DNA of 64,000 nucleotides from Microbacterium sp. YJN-G (GTDB lineage Bacteria; Actinomycetota; Actinomycetes; Actinomycetales; Microbacteriaceae). The position numbers and the translations under genes were made by a program. The stretch is from NCBI RefSeq assembly GCF_015040615.1, contig NZ_CP060402.1, positions 2,728,001 through 2,792,000 of the forward strand. Reading direction: 5' to 3'. Shown here one piece after another: positions 35,462 to 43,552 of the stretch. A model generated the notes under the pieces. It was given only the letters and a program-made list of their open reading frames with translations. It was not told where the DNA came from and did no database searches. Every line of letters begins with the position of its first letter. The first letter of the stretch is position 1.

Positions 35462-35535
35462 GGATCAGTCGTCGGCCGCTGGATCAGCCGCCGGCGAAGG
35501 ATCAGTCGTCGCCCGCTGGATCAGCCGCCGGCGAA
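35462..35535. repeat. 37-bp tandem duplication at the 3' end of moaD
   Basis: Units 35462-35498 and 35499-35535 differ at one base (g35474/c35511). The right unit contains the last codons of moaD including the GG and stop; the left unit is a second copy of that end beyond the stop, in the moaD/moaE convergent gap. Confidence 0.85.
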
Positions 35536-35754
35536 GGGGGGCAGCACGTCGATCGTGCGCGCACCGGCGAGCGTGAAGTCGTCGTCCACGCGCGTCCCGT
35601 CGACGAGCACCGCGCAGCGCTGCAGGATGCCGGTGAGCGCCGGGTGATCGGCCAGCAGCGCCGTCCTGAGGTCACCGAGGGTGACGGCATCCGTCGTCAG
35701 GGAGTCGTGCCCGACCGCCTCCTGCGCCGCGGCGAAGAACCGCACCGTCGTCAT
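35521..35754 (-). CDS. moaD: Molybdopterin synthase sulfur carrier subunit MoaD
   Basis: A 77-residue ubiquitin-fold protein (MTTVRFFAAAQEAVG...) ending PPFAGG, with the C-terminal Gly-Gly that is adenylated and thiocarboxylated. ATG 35754 is chosen because the family is about 80 residues and the longer frame upstream overlaps the DUF6457 gene. Activated by the MoeB-type enzyme at 38640-39740; works with MoaE. Confidence 0.92.
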   Translation of the reverse strand: MTTVRFFAAAQEAVGHDSLTTDAVTLGDLRTALLADHPALTGILQRCAVLVDGTRVDDDFTLAGARTIDVLPPFAGG

Positions 35755-35755
35755 C

Positions 35756-36034
35756 TCAGCGCTCCCGTTCCGGCCAGGCGAGGGCGAGCTCGACGACTCC
35801 GCCGACCGCCTCGCGCACCTGCTCGGGGGTGCCGCCGGCGCGCCCGGCGACGAGACCTGCGACGAAGGCGCTGAACGGGGCTGCGGGGCGGGCCACGCCG
35901 TTGGCGACATCGCGGGCGAGGTCGAGGATGAGCGCGATCGGCACGTCCGCGGCATCCAGCCCGAATCGCTCGCGCAGCGCCGCGGCCCACTCGTCGAGAG
36001 CCTCGGGCGGCAGGGTGCGGGGTGACTCGCTCAC
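35756..36034 (-). CDS. DUF6457 domain protein, molybdenum-cofactor associated
   Basis: A 92-residue small alpha-helical protein (LDEWAAALRERFGLDAADVP, then ILDLARDVANGVARPAAPF). This domain occurs fused to or next to MobA in actinobacteria. It overlaps mobA by 4 bp (ATGA) and ends 1 bp before moaD. Function unknown; the position suggests a helper in cofactor nucleotide attachment. Confidence 0.75.
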   Translation of the reverse strand: MSESPRTLPPEALDEWAAALRERFGLDAADVPIALILDLARDVANGVARPAAPFSAFVAGLVAGRAGGTPEQVREAVGGVVELALAWPERER

Positions 36035-36684
36035 GATTGCTCCTCCAGTTCGGCGCGCAGGCGCTGCAGGTCCGCCGGGGTGTCGATGTCGGCGGTGATC
36101 TCATCCTCGTCGGTCAGCCACGCGATCTCCAGCCCGCCGAGCAGCGCCCGGCAGGAGGCGTCGCCGACGTCGTCGCCCAGTCGCGCGACAGCAGCGCGCA
36201 GCGCCGACGTACGGTAGGCGCCGGCGAGCCACTGCGGGTGCCCGTCGGCGGTGAACACGACGGCCTGCACGGCATCCGGCACCACGGTATCCACGGCATC
36301 CGGACTCGCGGCATCCGTTTCCGCAGCATCCGGGTCGACCGCCTCGATCAGGCGTCGCACCACGCGGTCGGCCCGGGGCATGTCGCCGGCCAGCAGGATC
36401 GTCCATTCCGGTCCGGGCGTCGCGGCTCGGTCCATCGCGGCCGCGATGGCAGCGACCGGCCCTGCGAACGGCGGATCCTCGCGCACCCACTCCACCGGGG
36501 CCGCCTCGTCCAGCACCGGCCCCGCGGCGACGACCGGCGCGCAGCCGGCATCCGTCACCGCCCGCACGGCGCGGGCGAACAGGGTCTCACCGCCCACCTC
36601 GAGCAGCGGTTTCGTCCCGCCGCCCATGCGGCGAGAACGCCCCCCGACCAGCAGGATCGCCCCGGTGCTCACGGTCTCGGTCAC
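36031..36684 (-). CDS. mobA: Molybdenum cofactor guanylyltransferase MobA
   Basis: A 217-residue nucleotidyltransferase. The N-terminal GTP-binding motif LVGGRSRRMGG with K25 (GTKPLLEVGG) and LLAGDMPRAD (metal site) identify it. It attaches GMP to Mo-molybdopterin to make the MGD cofactor needed by NarG. Overlaps moaC and the DUF6457 gene by 4 bp on either side. Contains a low-complexity Asp/Ala stretch (residues 115-140) rich in the GGATGC hexamer. Confidence 0.9.
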   Translation of the reverse strand: MTETVSTGAILLVGGRSRRMGGGTKPLLEVGGETLFARAVRAVTDAGCAPVVAAGPVLDEAAPVEWVREDPPFAGPVAAIAAAMDRAATPGPEWTILLAGDMPRADRVVRRLIEAVDPDAAETDAASPDAVDTVVPDAVQAVVFTADGHPQWLAGAYRTSALRAAVARLGDDVGDASCRALLGGLEIAWLTDEDEITADIDTPADLQRLRAELEEQS

Positions 36685-37154
36685 TCTCCCTGGCGCCGCC
36701 AGGAACCGCTGCGGCCGCCTTCCTTCGCGGTGATGCGCAGGTTCTCGATCGACGCCGACTTGTCGACGCCCTTGATCATGTCGATCACCGACAGGGCGGC
36801 CACCGACACGGCGGTGAGCGCCTCCATCTCGACGCCGGTGCGGTCGGCGGTGCGCACGGTCGCCTCGATGGCGACGCCCTCGTCTTCGATCGCGAGGTCG
36901 ACCACGGCGCCGTGCACCCCGATGACGTGCGCGAGCGGCAGCAGTTCGGGGGTCTTCTTGGCGGCCTGGATGCCGGCGATGCGCGCCACGGCGAGAACAT
37001 CGCCCTTCGGCACCGAGCCGTCGCGCAGCAGGGCGACGGTCTCGGCGGCACAGCGCACGAACCCGCGCGCGGTGGCGGCGCGGACGGTCGGCGTCTTCTC
37101 GGTCACATCGACCATGCGGGCGTGGCCGGCGGAATCCATGTGGGTGAAGGTCAT
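36681..37154 (-). CDS. moaC: Cyclic pyranopterin monophosphate synthase MoaC
   Basis: A 157-residue protein with HMDSAGHARMVDVTEK at the start, and KKTPELLPLAHVIG and GVEMEALTAVSVAALSVIDM, all signature MoaC segments (catalytic Lys and Asp). It makes cPMP from the MoaA product. ATG 37154 overlaps the moeA stop; the GTG at 37157 is the alternative. Confidence 0.94.
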   Translation of the reverse strand: MTFTHMDSAGHARMVDVTEKTPTVRAATARGFVRCAAETVALLRDGSVPKGDVLAVARIAGIQAAKKTPELLPLAHVIGVHGAVVDLAIEDEGVAIEATVRTADRTGVEMEALTAVSVAALSVIDMIKGVDKSASIENLRITAKEGGRSGSWRRQGE

Positions 37155-38386
37155 CACAGCTCCATGACTTCGATGGGGTCGCCGGCGGAGACCTGCTCCG
37201 TCTCGGCGGGGACGATCGCGTACGCCTCGGCTGTGCCGAGACCCGCGCTGAGGTGCGAACCCGAACCGCCCGAGGTGGCCGGGCGGACGACGGGGCGGGC
37301 GGGATCCGTGCGGTCGATCACCGCAGGCAGGTACTGGCGGCGCGCCAGCGGGGTGCGCCAGCCGGTCCCGGCGGGCAGGTGCGTGCGGGGGCGATGGATG
37401 CCGTTCCTGCCCTGCAGGTGCAGCAGCGCGGGACGCACGAACGCCTCGAACGACACGGCGGCGCTGACCGGGTTGCCCGGCAGGCCGAACAGCAGCATCC
37501 CCCCGCCGGTGACGCCGAACCCCTGCGGCTTGCCCGGCTGCATGGCGACCTTGGCGAACTCCATGCTCTCGCCCAGGCTCTGCCGCACGACCTCGTAGGC
37601 CCCGGCGCTCACACCGCCCGAGAAGACGATGGCGTCCGCGCCGAGGCGCTGTGCCTCGGCGACAGCATCCGCCGGCCCGTCGCCCTCGTCGTCGACGACC
37701 CGGCGCAGCACCACCTCGGCGCCCGCCTCGGTGACGAGGCCGGCGAGCAGGATGCTGTTGGACTCGGGGATCTGCCCGCGGCGCAGCGGCGCGCCCGGCT
37801 CGACCAGCTCGGAGCCCGTGGAGACGACGGCGACGCGGGGTCGCGGCGAGACCTCGACGCGGGCGATACCGGCCGAGGCGAGCGCGGCCAGCTGCAGCGG
37901 GCCGAGCCGGGTGCCGGCGGTGAGCACGACGGTTCCGGCGGCGATGTCCTCGGCGGCGCGGCGGATGTGCGCGCCGCGGGCCTTCGGGGCGCGTTGCACG
38001 ACCGCGGTCTCGAGCGAGTCGGCCAGGCCGCCCGCGGTGTCCTCGAACGGGATGATCGCATCGGCATCCGTCGGCGCCGGGGAGCCGGTCATGATCCGCA
38101 CGGCCTCACCGGCGGCGATCGCCGGGTCGAGGTCGCTGCCCGCGGGAATGTCGGCGATCACCCGCAGGGTCACCGGATGCTCGGGGGTCGCCGCGGAGAT
38201 ATCCGCGTAGCGCACGGCGAAGCCGTCCATCGCGGAGTTGTCGAACACCGGCACGGGGCTTGCGGCACGGGCGTCGGTGCGCAGGGTCAGTCCGAGCGCC
38301 TGGTCGATCGGGACCTCGATCGCCGGATGCTGCCGCACCGCGGCGAGCACGATCTCGAGCTGCTGCTCGACGGTGCGCAGGCTCAT
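37154..38386 (-). CDS. moeA: Molybdopterin molybdenumtransferase MoeA
   Basis: A 410-residue, four-domain MoeA. Recognised by DNSAMDGFAVRYAD near residue 48, GEAVRIMTGSPAPTDADAII, VVSTGSELV, and FSGGVSAGAYEVV, with PGKPQGFG and LPGNPVSA. It inserts molybdate into adenylated molybdopterin. ATG 38386 chosen with GAGGGG upstream; the longer upstream frame is low-complexity. The 253-bp gap upstream (38387-38639) has only imperfect GC-rich repeats of TTCGCGGGGCCCG and no gene. Confidence 0.94.
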   Translation of the reverse strand: MSLRTVEQQLEIVLAAVRQHPAIEVPIDQALGLTLRTDARAASPVPVFDNSAMDGFAVRYADISAATPEHPVTLRVIADIPAGSDLDPAIAAGEAVRIMTGSPAPTDADAIIPFEDTAGGLADSLETAVVQRAPKARGAHIRRAAEDIAAGTVVLTAGTRLGPLQLAALASAGIARVEVSPRPRVAVVSTGSELVEPGAPLRRGQIPESNSILLAGLVTEAGAEVVLRRVVDDEGDGPADAVAEAQRLGADAIVFSGGVSAGAYEVVRQSLGESMEFAKVAMQPGKPQGFGVTGGGMLLFGLPGNPVSAAVSFEAFVRPALLHLQGRNGIHRPRTHLPAGTGWRTPLARRQYLPAVIDRTDPARPVVRPATSGGSGSHLSAGLGTAEAYAIVPAETEQVSAGDPIEVMEL

Positions 38387-38639
38387 CTGCCACCCCTCTC
38401 CCCCGCGGGGCGCGCGGTGTGCGTTTGCCTGGGTTTCGCGGTGCCCGTCGGCTTCGCGGGGCCCGCCGGATTCGCGGGGCCCGGATGGCTGCCTCGCGCT
38501 GCCCGAGGCGGCCGTTCGGGACCCGCGAGCGGGGTGCTTCGGACCGTTCGCGGGGTGGAGCGGCGTGCGGGTGGTGTGGTGCGTGACGCGAGCGAGGTGA
38601 CCGGTCGCGCGAGCGGGCGGCCGGCGGACGTGCGGGCGG

Positions 38640-39740
38640 TCACGACGGATGCTCCGCGTGCCACGCGTCCATGCCACCGGCGAGCACCACGGCATCCGCC
38701 CCCGCCTCGCGCAGGACGACGGCCGCACGGCGGGCGCGCACGCCGGCCTGGCAGATGACGACGATCCGCTCGGATCCGAGGGCCGCGGGCTCGGCGAGCA
38801 CCTCGGCGAGGGGGAGGTGCCGGGCGCCGGGAACCATGCCTGCGGCGACCTCCGCGTGCTCGCGCACGTCGAGCAGCAGCGCGCCGGCGGCGGCCTCGGC
38901 GGCGAGGTCGGCGACGGTGATGTGCGCCGGGTCAGGCGCGGATGCGGCGGCGACGGATGCGGCAGCCTGCGCACGCGCGGGACGCAGTGGCACCTCGCTG
39001 GTGCGGGCGCGCAGTGCGTCGATCACGAGCACGCGGCCCAGCAGCGGTTCGCCGATGCCGGTGATGAGTTTGATCGCCTCCATCGCGAGGATCGATCCGG
39101 CCTGCAGGCACAGCGCCCCGAACACGCCGACGGCGGCGCAAGTGGGCAGCTCACCGACGCTGTCCGCGGGGTACAGATCGCTCAGCAGCACGGCATCCGA
39201 ACCGGCGGGCGGGGACGACCAGAAGACGGTGATCTGCGCCGCGAACTCCTGGATGACTCCCCAGACGAGCGGGATGCCGAGCCGCTCGGCGGCCGCGGCG
39301 ACGTCGACACGGGTGCCGAAGGTGTCGGTGCCGTCGATGACGAGGTCGGCGCCGGCGAGGAGTTCGGTGGCGTTGTCGGCGGTGAGGCGCTCGCGCAGTG
39401 GACGCACCCGGCTCTCGGGCGACAGTTCGGCGGCCACCCGCACGGCGCTGTCGACCTTGGGCAGGCCCTCGTCCGACAGGCGGTGCATTACCTGGCGCTG
39501 CAGATTCGACAGCTCGACGACGTCGTCGTCGATGATCGTGATCGTGCCGATGCCCGCCGCGGCGAGTGCGAGCACGACGGGTGCTCCCAGTCCGCCGGCG
39601 CCGACGACTGCGACGTGGGCGGCCCGCAGCCGGCGCTGCCCGAGTTCACCGAGTCCCGCGAGCACCTGGTGCCGTGCCGTGCGGGCGCGCTCGGCCTCGC
39701 TCAGGGAGTCGACGGGGTCGACGAGCGGAGGCAGAGCCAT
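38640..39740 (-). CDS. MoeB/MoeZ-type adenylyltransferase-rhodanese fusion
   Basis: A 366-residue two-domain protein. The E1-like domain has VVGAGGLGAPVVLALAAAGIG (nucleotide loop; given in part), DDDVVELSNLQRQ, and the active-site region LPTCAAVGVFG. The C-terminal domain (from about residue 275) is a rhodanese with LLLDVREHAEVAAGMVPGA and active-site cysteine in VICQAGVRARRAA. Together they adenylate and then sulfurate the MoaD (or CysO/ThiS) C-terminus. The N-terminal zinc CxxC pairs seen in many MoeB proteins are not obvious. Start ATG 39740 set by length. Confidence 0.88.
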   Translation of the reverse strand: MALPPLVDPVDSLSEAERARTARHQVLAGLGELGQRRLRAAHVAVVGAGGLGAPVVLALAAAGIGTITIIDDDVVELSNLQRQVMHRLSDEGLPKVDSAVRVAAELSPESRVRPLRERLTADNATELLAGADLVIDGTDTFGTRVDVAAAAERLGIPLVWGVIQEFAAQITVFWSSPPAGSDAVLLSDLYPADSVGELPTCAAVGVFGALCLQAGSILAMEAIKLITGIGEPLLGRVLVIDALRARTSEVPLRPARAQAAASVAAASAPDPAHITVADLAAEAAAGALLLDVREHAEVAAGMVPGARHLPLAEVLAEPAALGSERIVVICQAGVRARRAAVVLREAGADAVVLAGGMDAWHAEHPS

Positions 39741-39809
39741 GACTCCGAGCGTACGGTCCCCGCGCCCGCCGGGCCAGCGGCGCACGCCGGAGAAACCGTC
39801 CCGTCGCCC

Positions 39810-39867
39810 TCAGGTGTCGCAACACGCGGCATCCACCCCGCCCGACGCCACCATTTGCGACACCTCG
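39810..39867. repeat. 58-bp inverted-repeat element, copy 1
   Basis: AGGTGTCGCAA at the left pairs perfectly with TTGCGACACCT at the right, so the element can fold into a long hairpin. A second copy is at 39916-39973, about 80% identical. The gap 39741-40057 between the MoeB-type gene and the HTH-molbindin gene is 317 bp and contains these two elements and the promoter of the latter. Confidence 0.7.
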
Positions 39868-39915
39868 AGGAAGATATCGGGAGTACCGCGCCGCTCGCTC
39901 CTCTCCCCGTTCCCT

Positions 39916-39973
39916 TCAGGTGTCACGACACGCGGCATCCATCCCACCCGAGACCACCAATTGCGCCACCTCG
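39916..39973. repeat. 58-bp inverted-repeat element, copy 2
   Basis: Same length and orientation as 39810-39867. Here the arms (AGGTGTCACGA and TTGCGCCACCT) have drifted and pair imperfectly. Lies 85 bp before the HTH-molbindin start; could be a mobile palindromic element or affect mRNA ends. Confidence 0.65.
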
Positions 39974-40057
39974 CCGGGGCGGCGCGATCCGCAGGTGCGG
40001 AAAAGATACGGCGGAATGCTCTGGATCTGCGGAACGATGCTCTTTAGGCTCGATGCC

Positions 40058-40456
40058 ATGACCTCGTATCGGATCGCGGAGGCCGCCCGCCTGCTCGGCG
40101 TGAGCGACGACACCGTGCGGCGCTGGATCGATCAGGGCGCGTTGCCGGTCACCGGCGACTCGCCCACTCGCATCCCCGGCGACGCCCTGGCCGAGCACGC
40201 CCGGCGCGCCGCGGAGGCTCCCGCCGACGGGTCCGACCGGCTCACCAGCGCCCGCAATCGCTTCACGGGCCTCGTCACGCGGGTGCAGGTCGACGGTGTG
40301 ATGGCTCAGGTCGACATCCAGGCGGGGCCGCACCGGGTCGTATCTCTCATGTCGTCCGAGGCCGTGCGCGAGCTCGGTCTCGAACCCGGATCTCTCGCGA
40401 TCGCCGTCGTCAAGGCGACCACGGTCATCGTCGAGACGCCGAAGGAGCATCCGTGA
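40058..40456 (+). CDS. HTH-molbindin regulator (molybdate-responsive)
   Basis: A 132-residue protein: an N-terminal MerR/excisionase-like HTH (YRIAEAARLLGVSDDTVRRW) and a C-terminal single Mop/TOBE molbindin domain (RNRFTGLVTRVQVDG, VVSLMSSEAVRELGLEPG, AVVKATTVIVE). This takes the part of ModE in actinobacteria: the Mop domain binds molybdate. Its stop overlaps the modA start (GTGA), so it is cotranscribed with modABC and probably controls it. Confidence 0.9.
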   Translation: MTSYRIAEAARLLGVSDDTVRRWIDQGALPVTGDSPTRIPGDALAEHARRAAEAPADGSDRLTSARNRFTGLVTRVQVDGVMAQVDIQAGPHRVVSLMSSEAVRELGLEPGSLAIAVVKATTVIVETPKEHP

Positions 40457-41238
40457 CCCGGCGCATCGTCACGGCCGCAGCGCTGCTCGGCATCCTGATT
40501 CTCTCCGGCTGCACGACCGCATCCCCCGACGCCGTCGGTCCGTACGGCGGCCCCCCCGGTACGGCGCAGCCCGGCCTGTCCGGCGAGGTGACCATCTTCG
40601 CCGCGGCGTCGCTGCGCGAGGCCTTCGACGAGATCGCCGTGGCGTTCGAGCAGCAGCATCCGAGCGCGTTCGTGAACCCGATCGTCTACGACGGGTCGAC
40701 CACCCTGGTCACCCAGCTGCGCGAGGGGGCACAGGCCGACGTGCTGGCCACGGCCGACGAGCGCAGCATGGCGGAGCTCGTCGACGCGGGCCTGGCATCC
40801 GATCCCGCGATCTTCGCGACCAACACCCTCGTGGTCGCGGTGCCCGCCGGCAACCCGGGCAGAGTTGAGACGCTCGCCGATCTGACGGATGCGATCACGG
40901 TGCTCTGCGCCCCCGAGGTGCCGTGCGGTGCGGCATCCACTGCACTGCTCGAATCGGCCGGCGTCGAGGTGACCCCCGCGAGCCTGGAGCAGAACGTCGC
41001 CGCGGTGCTGCAGAAGGTCGCCGCGGGCGAGGCGGATGCCGGACTCGTCTACGCGACCGACGTCATCGGCGACGATGCCGTCGCGAGCTTCGTCCCGGAC
41101 GGTGCGGCCGAGATCGTCAACCGCTACCCGATCGTCGCCCTCGGCGACGCCGGGGAGGCCGGCGTCGCGTTCGTGGAGTTCGTGCAGGGCTCCGACGGGC
41201 AGCGGATCCTCGGCGAGCACGGATTCGGGATGCCGTGA
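40453..41238 (+). CDS. modA: Molybdate-binding lipoprotein ModA
   Basis: A 261-residue substrate-binding protein with a lipoprotein signal ending in LSGC (Cys20). The mature part starts VTIFAAASLREAFDEIA and contains YDGSTTLVTQL, ATADERSM and FATNTLVVAVP, which are the ModA ligand-site segments. GTG start 40453 overlaps the preceding stop. It captures molybdate outside the membrane for ModBC. Confidence 0.94.
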   Translation: MTRRIVTAAALLGILILSGCTTASPDAVGPYGGPPGTAQPGLSGEVTIFAAASLREAFDEIAVAFEQQHPSAFVNPIVYDGSTTLVTQLREGAQADVLATADERSMAELVDAGLASDPAIFATNTLVVAVPAGNPGRVETLADLTDAITVLCAPEVPCGAASTALLESAGVEVTPASLEQNVAAVLQKVAAGEADAGLVYATDVIGDDAVASFVPDGAAEIVNRYPIVALGDAGEAGVAFVEFVQGSDGQRILGEHGFGMP

Positions 41239-42050
41239 AGGCCGGCATCCGCGACACCGGGACCGGCACCCCGTTCACGCTCATCGCCCCCGCCGTGCTC
41301 GGCGTCGCCCTGCTGATCCTGCCGCTCGCGGCGCTGGTGACCCGGGCGTCGTGGGCGACGCTCTGGCAGGACATCACCTCGCAGGCGGCGCTCGATGCCC
41401 TGCGCCTGTCGCTGGTGAGCGGACTCGCGGCGACCGCACTGTGCCTGGTGCTCGGCCTGCCGCTGGCTCTGCTCATGGCGCGCTCGGGCCCGCGGGTCTC
41501 GGCACTGCTGCGGGCGCTGGTCGCCGTGCCGCTCGTGCTGCCACCGATGGTCGGCGGCGTGGCGCTGCTGTTCCTGTTCGGGCGCACGAGCCCGCTCGGC
41601 GGCCTGCTCTCCGACGCCTTCGGGGTCACGCTGGCGTTCACGCCCGCCGCCGTCGTGCTCGCACAGGCCTTCGTGGCGCTGCCCTTCCTCGTGCTGGCCG
41701 TGGAGGGCACGATCCGCAGCGTGGGCGGACGCTACGAGCGCACCGCCGCCACCCTCGGAGCCCGACCATGGCGCGTGCTGTGGCGGGTGACGCTGCCGCT
41801 GGCGGCACCGGGGATCATCGTCGGCGTCATCCTGTGCTTCGCCCGCGCGATCGGCGAGTTCGGCGCGACCGCCCTGTTCGCCGGCAACGCACCCGGCGTC
41901 ACGCAGACCATGCCGCTGGCGATCTACACCGCGTTCAACGGCGCCGGCACCGGACGCGAGACGGCCGTAGCGCTGTCGATCCTGCTGCTGGCGACCGCAG
42001 TCGTCGTGCTGCTGCTCGTGCGGGCCTGGCGGCCGGGGGCGCTGCGGTGA
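41235..42050 (+). CDS. modB: Molybdate ABC transporter permease ModB
   Basis: A 271-residue permease with about six helices and the conserved RTAATLGARPWRVLWRVTLP EAA-type loop; GEFGATALFAGN is typical of ModB/CysT. GTG start 41235 overlaps the modA stop (GTGA). Confidence 0.93.
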   Translation: MKAGIRDTGTGTPFTLIAPAVLGVALLILPLAALVTRASWATLWQDITSQAALDALRLSLVSGLAATALCLVLGLPLALLMARSGPRVSALLRALVAVPLVLPPMVGGVALLFLFGRTSPLGGLLSDAFGVTLAFTPAAVVLAQAFVALPFLVLAVEGTIRSVGGRYERTAATLGARPWRVLWRVTLPLAAPGIIVGVILCFARAIGEFGATALFAGNAPGVTQTMPLAIYTAFNGAGTGRETAVALSILLLATAVVVLLLVRAWRPGALR

Positions 42051-42754
42051 GCGGGATGCTGGACGCGCACGTCGTCGTCAGGCAGGCATCCGTCGACGCG
42101 CGGCTCGTGCTGAGTCCCGGCGAAGTGCTCGCCGTGATGGGCCCCAGCGGTGCCGGCAAGACCACGCTGCTGGACGCCATCGCCGGGCTCACCCGCCTCG
42201 ACGCCGGTCACGTCGCGCTCGACGGCGAACGGATGGCGGATGCCGGCCGGCACACGCCCCCATCGCGGCGGGCGATCGGCCTGCTGGGCCAGGACGCCCT
42301 GCTCTTCCCGCACATGACCGCGGCCGGCAACATCGCCTTCGCCGCGCGGTCGGCGGGGTCGTCGCGCTCGGAGTCGGCGGCCATAGCCGGGGAATGGATG
42401 CTGCGCATCGGCCTCCCCGGTCTCGGCGACCGCCGCCCCGACCAGCTCTCCGGTGGACAGCGGCAGCGCGTCGCGCTCGCCCGCGCCCTGGCCGCGCGCC
42501 CGCGGTTGCTGCTGCTGGACGAGCCGTTCTCTTCACTGGACGTCGAGGCGGCGGCGCAGCTGCGCACGGTGGTGCGCGACCAGCTGCAGGGCACGACGAC
42601 CATCGTCGTCTCGCACGGGATCGCGGATGCCGAGGTACTGGCCGACCGCCTGGTCATCCTCGAGCACGGCAGGATCACCCAGGAGGGGATGCTGCGAGAG
42701 GTGCTCGCTGCGCCGGCGACACCGTTCGCCGAGGCAGTCGCGGCCGCGCGTTAG
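42047..42754 (+). CDS. modC: Molybdate ABC transporter ATPase ModC (short form)
   Basis: A 235-residue ATPase: Walker A GPSGAGKTT, signature LSGGQRQRVALARAL, Walker B LLLLDEPFSSLD. GTG start 42047 overlaps modB stop. The usual ModC is about 350 residues with a C-terminal TOBE/molybdate domain; that domain is missing here, but a Mop domain is encoded in the first gene of the same operon. So molybdate sensing appears moved to the regulator. Confidence 0.9.
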   Translation: MSGMLDAHVVVRQASVDARLVLSPGEVLAVMGPSGAGKTTLLDAIAGLTRLDAGHVALDGERMADAGRHTPPSRRAIGLLGQDALLFPHMTAAGNIAFAARSAGSSRSESAAIAGEWMLRIGLPGLGDRRPDQLSGGQRQRVALARALAARPRLLLLDEPFSSLDVEAAAQLRTVVRDQLQGTTTIVVSHGIADAEVLADRLVILEHGRITQEGMLREVLAAPATPFAEAVAAAR

Positions 42755-42780
42755 GGCCCTTCGACGGGCTCAGGGACCCA
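42755..42780. repeat. CTTCGACAGG-family repeat after modC
   Basis: One unit with the core CCCTTCGACGGGCTCAGGGA starting right at the modC stop codon, with one base different (GACGGG instead of GACAGG). Lies between convergent modC and narI and may act as a terminator-like element. Confidence 0.7.
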
Positions 42781-42787
42781 GACGGGA

Positions 42788-43552
42788 CTACGGGCGGCGG
42801 AGGCGGGCGGGGTCGGGTGTGGAGACCGGATCCCAGCCGCGCTTGGGTGCCCGGGCGCCGCGCAGCTCGTCACGCGAGCGGTACACGATGTACGGGCGGA
42901 ACAAGTAGCCGACCGGCGCCGAGAACACGTGCACGAGACGCGTGAACGGCCACAGCGCGAACAGCAGCAGCGCGGTGATGACGTGCAGCTGGAACATCAG
43001 CGGCACCTCAAGCATGAGCTCCGGGCGGGGACGGAAGATCATCAGCTCGCGGATCCACGGCGAGATCGTCTCGCGGTAATGGAAGCCCGAGCCGAACACC
43101 TGGTAGATGACCGTCGCCAGCGTGCCGAACAGCAGCGTCAGCCCCAGGAACACGTACATGACCTTGTCCATCACGGTGGTCGCCAGGAACACCGCGGGCA
43201 CCGTGCGGCGGCGGAAGACGAGGATCGCGAGCCCCGCCAGCGTCAGCACCGCGGCGAACGTGCCGAGCACGGTGGCGCCGATGTGGTAGATCTCCTCGCT
43301 GATGCCGATCGCGTACAGCCACTCACGCGGGATGAGCAGTCCGACCACGTGCCCGGCGATCACCATGAGGATGCCGAGATGGAACATCGGCGAGCCCCAG
43401 CGCAGCAGCCGGTTCTCGTAGCTCTGCGACGAGCGGGTCGTCCAGCCGAACTTGTCGTACCGGTAGCGCCAGATGTGCCCGACGATGAAGACCGCCGCGC
43501 AGACGTACGGCAGCGCCACCCACAGCAGTACCTGCAACGTGTTCATGTTCAT
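42788..43552 (-). CDS. narI: Respiratory nitrate reductase gamma subunit NarI
   Basis: A 254-residue di-haem cytochrome b with five helices. Axial histidines are in MFHLGILMVIAGHVVGL and FQLHVITALLLFALWPFTRL plus LVHVFSAP. It takes electrons from menaquinol and passes them to NarH. Its start overlaps the narJ stop by 4 bp. Last gene of narGHJI. Confidence 0.96.
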   Translation of the reverse strand: MNMNTLQVLLWVALPYVCAAVFIVGHIWRYRYDKFGWTTRSSQSYENRLLRWGSPMFHLGILMVIAGHVVGLLIPREWLYAIGISEEIYHIGATVLGTFAAVLTLAGLAILVFRRRTVPAVFLATTVMDKVMYVFLGLTLLFGTLATVIYQVFGSGFHYRETISPWIRELMIFRPRPELMLEVPLMFQLHVITALLLFALWPFTRLVHVFSAPVGYLFRPYIVYRSRDELRGARAPKRGWDPVSTPDPARLRRP

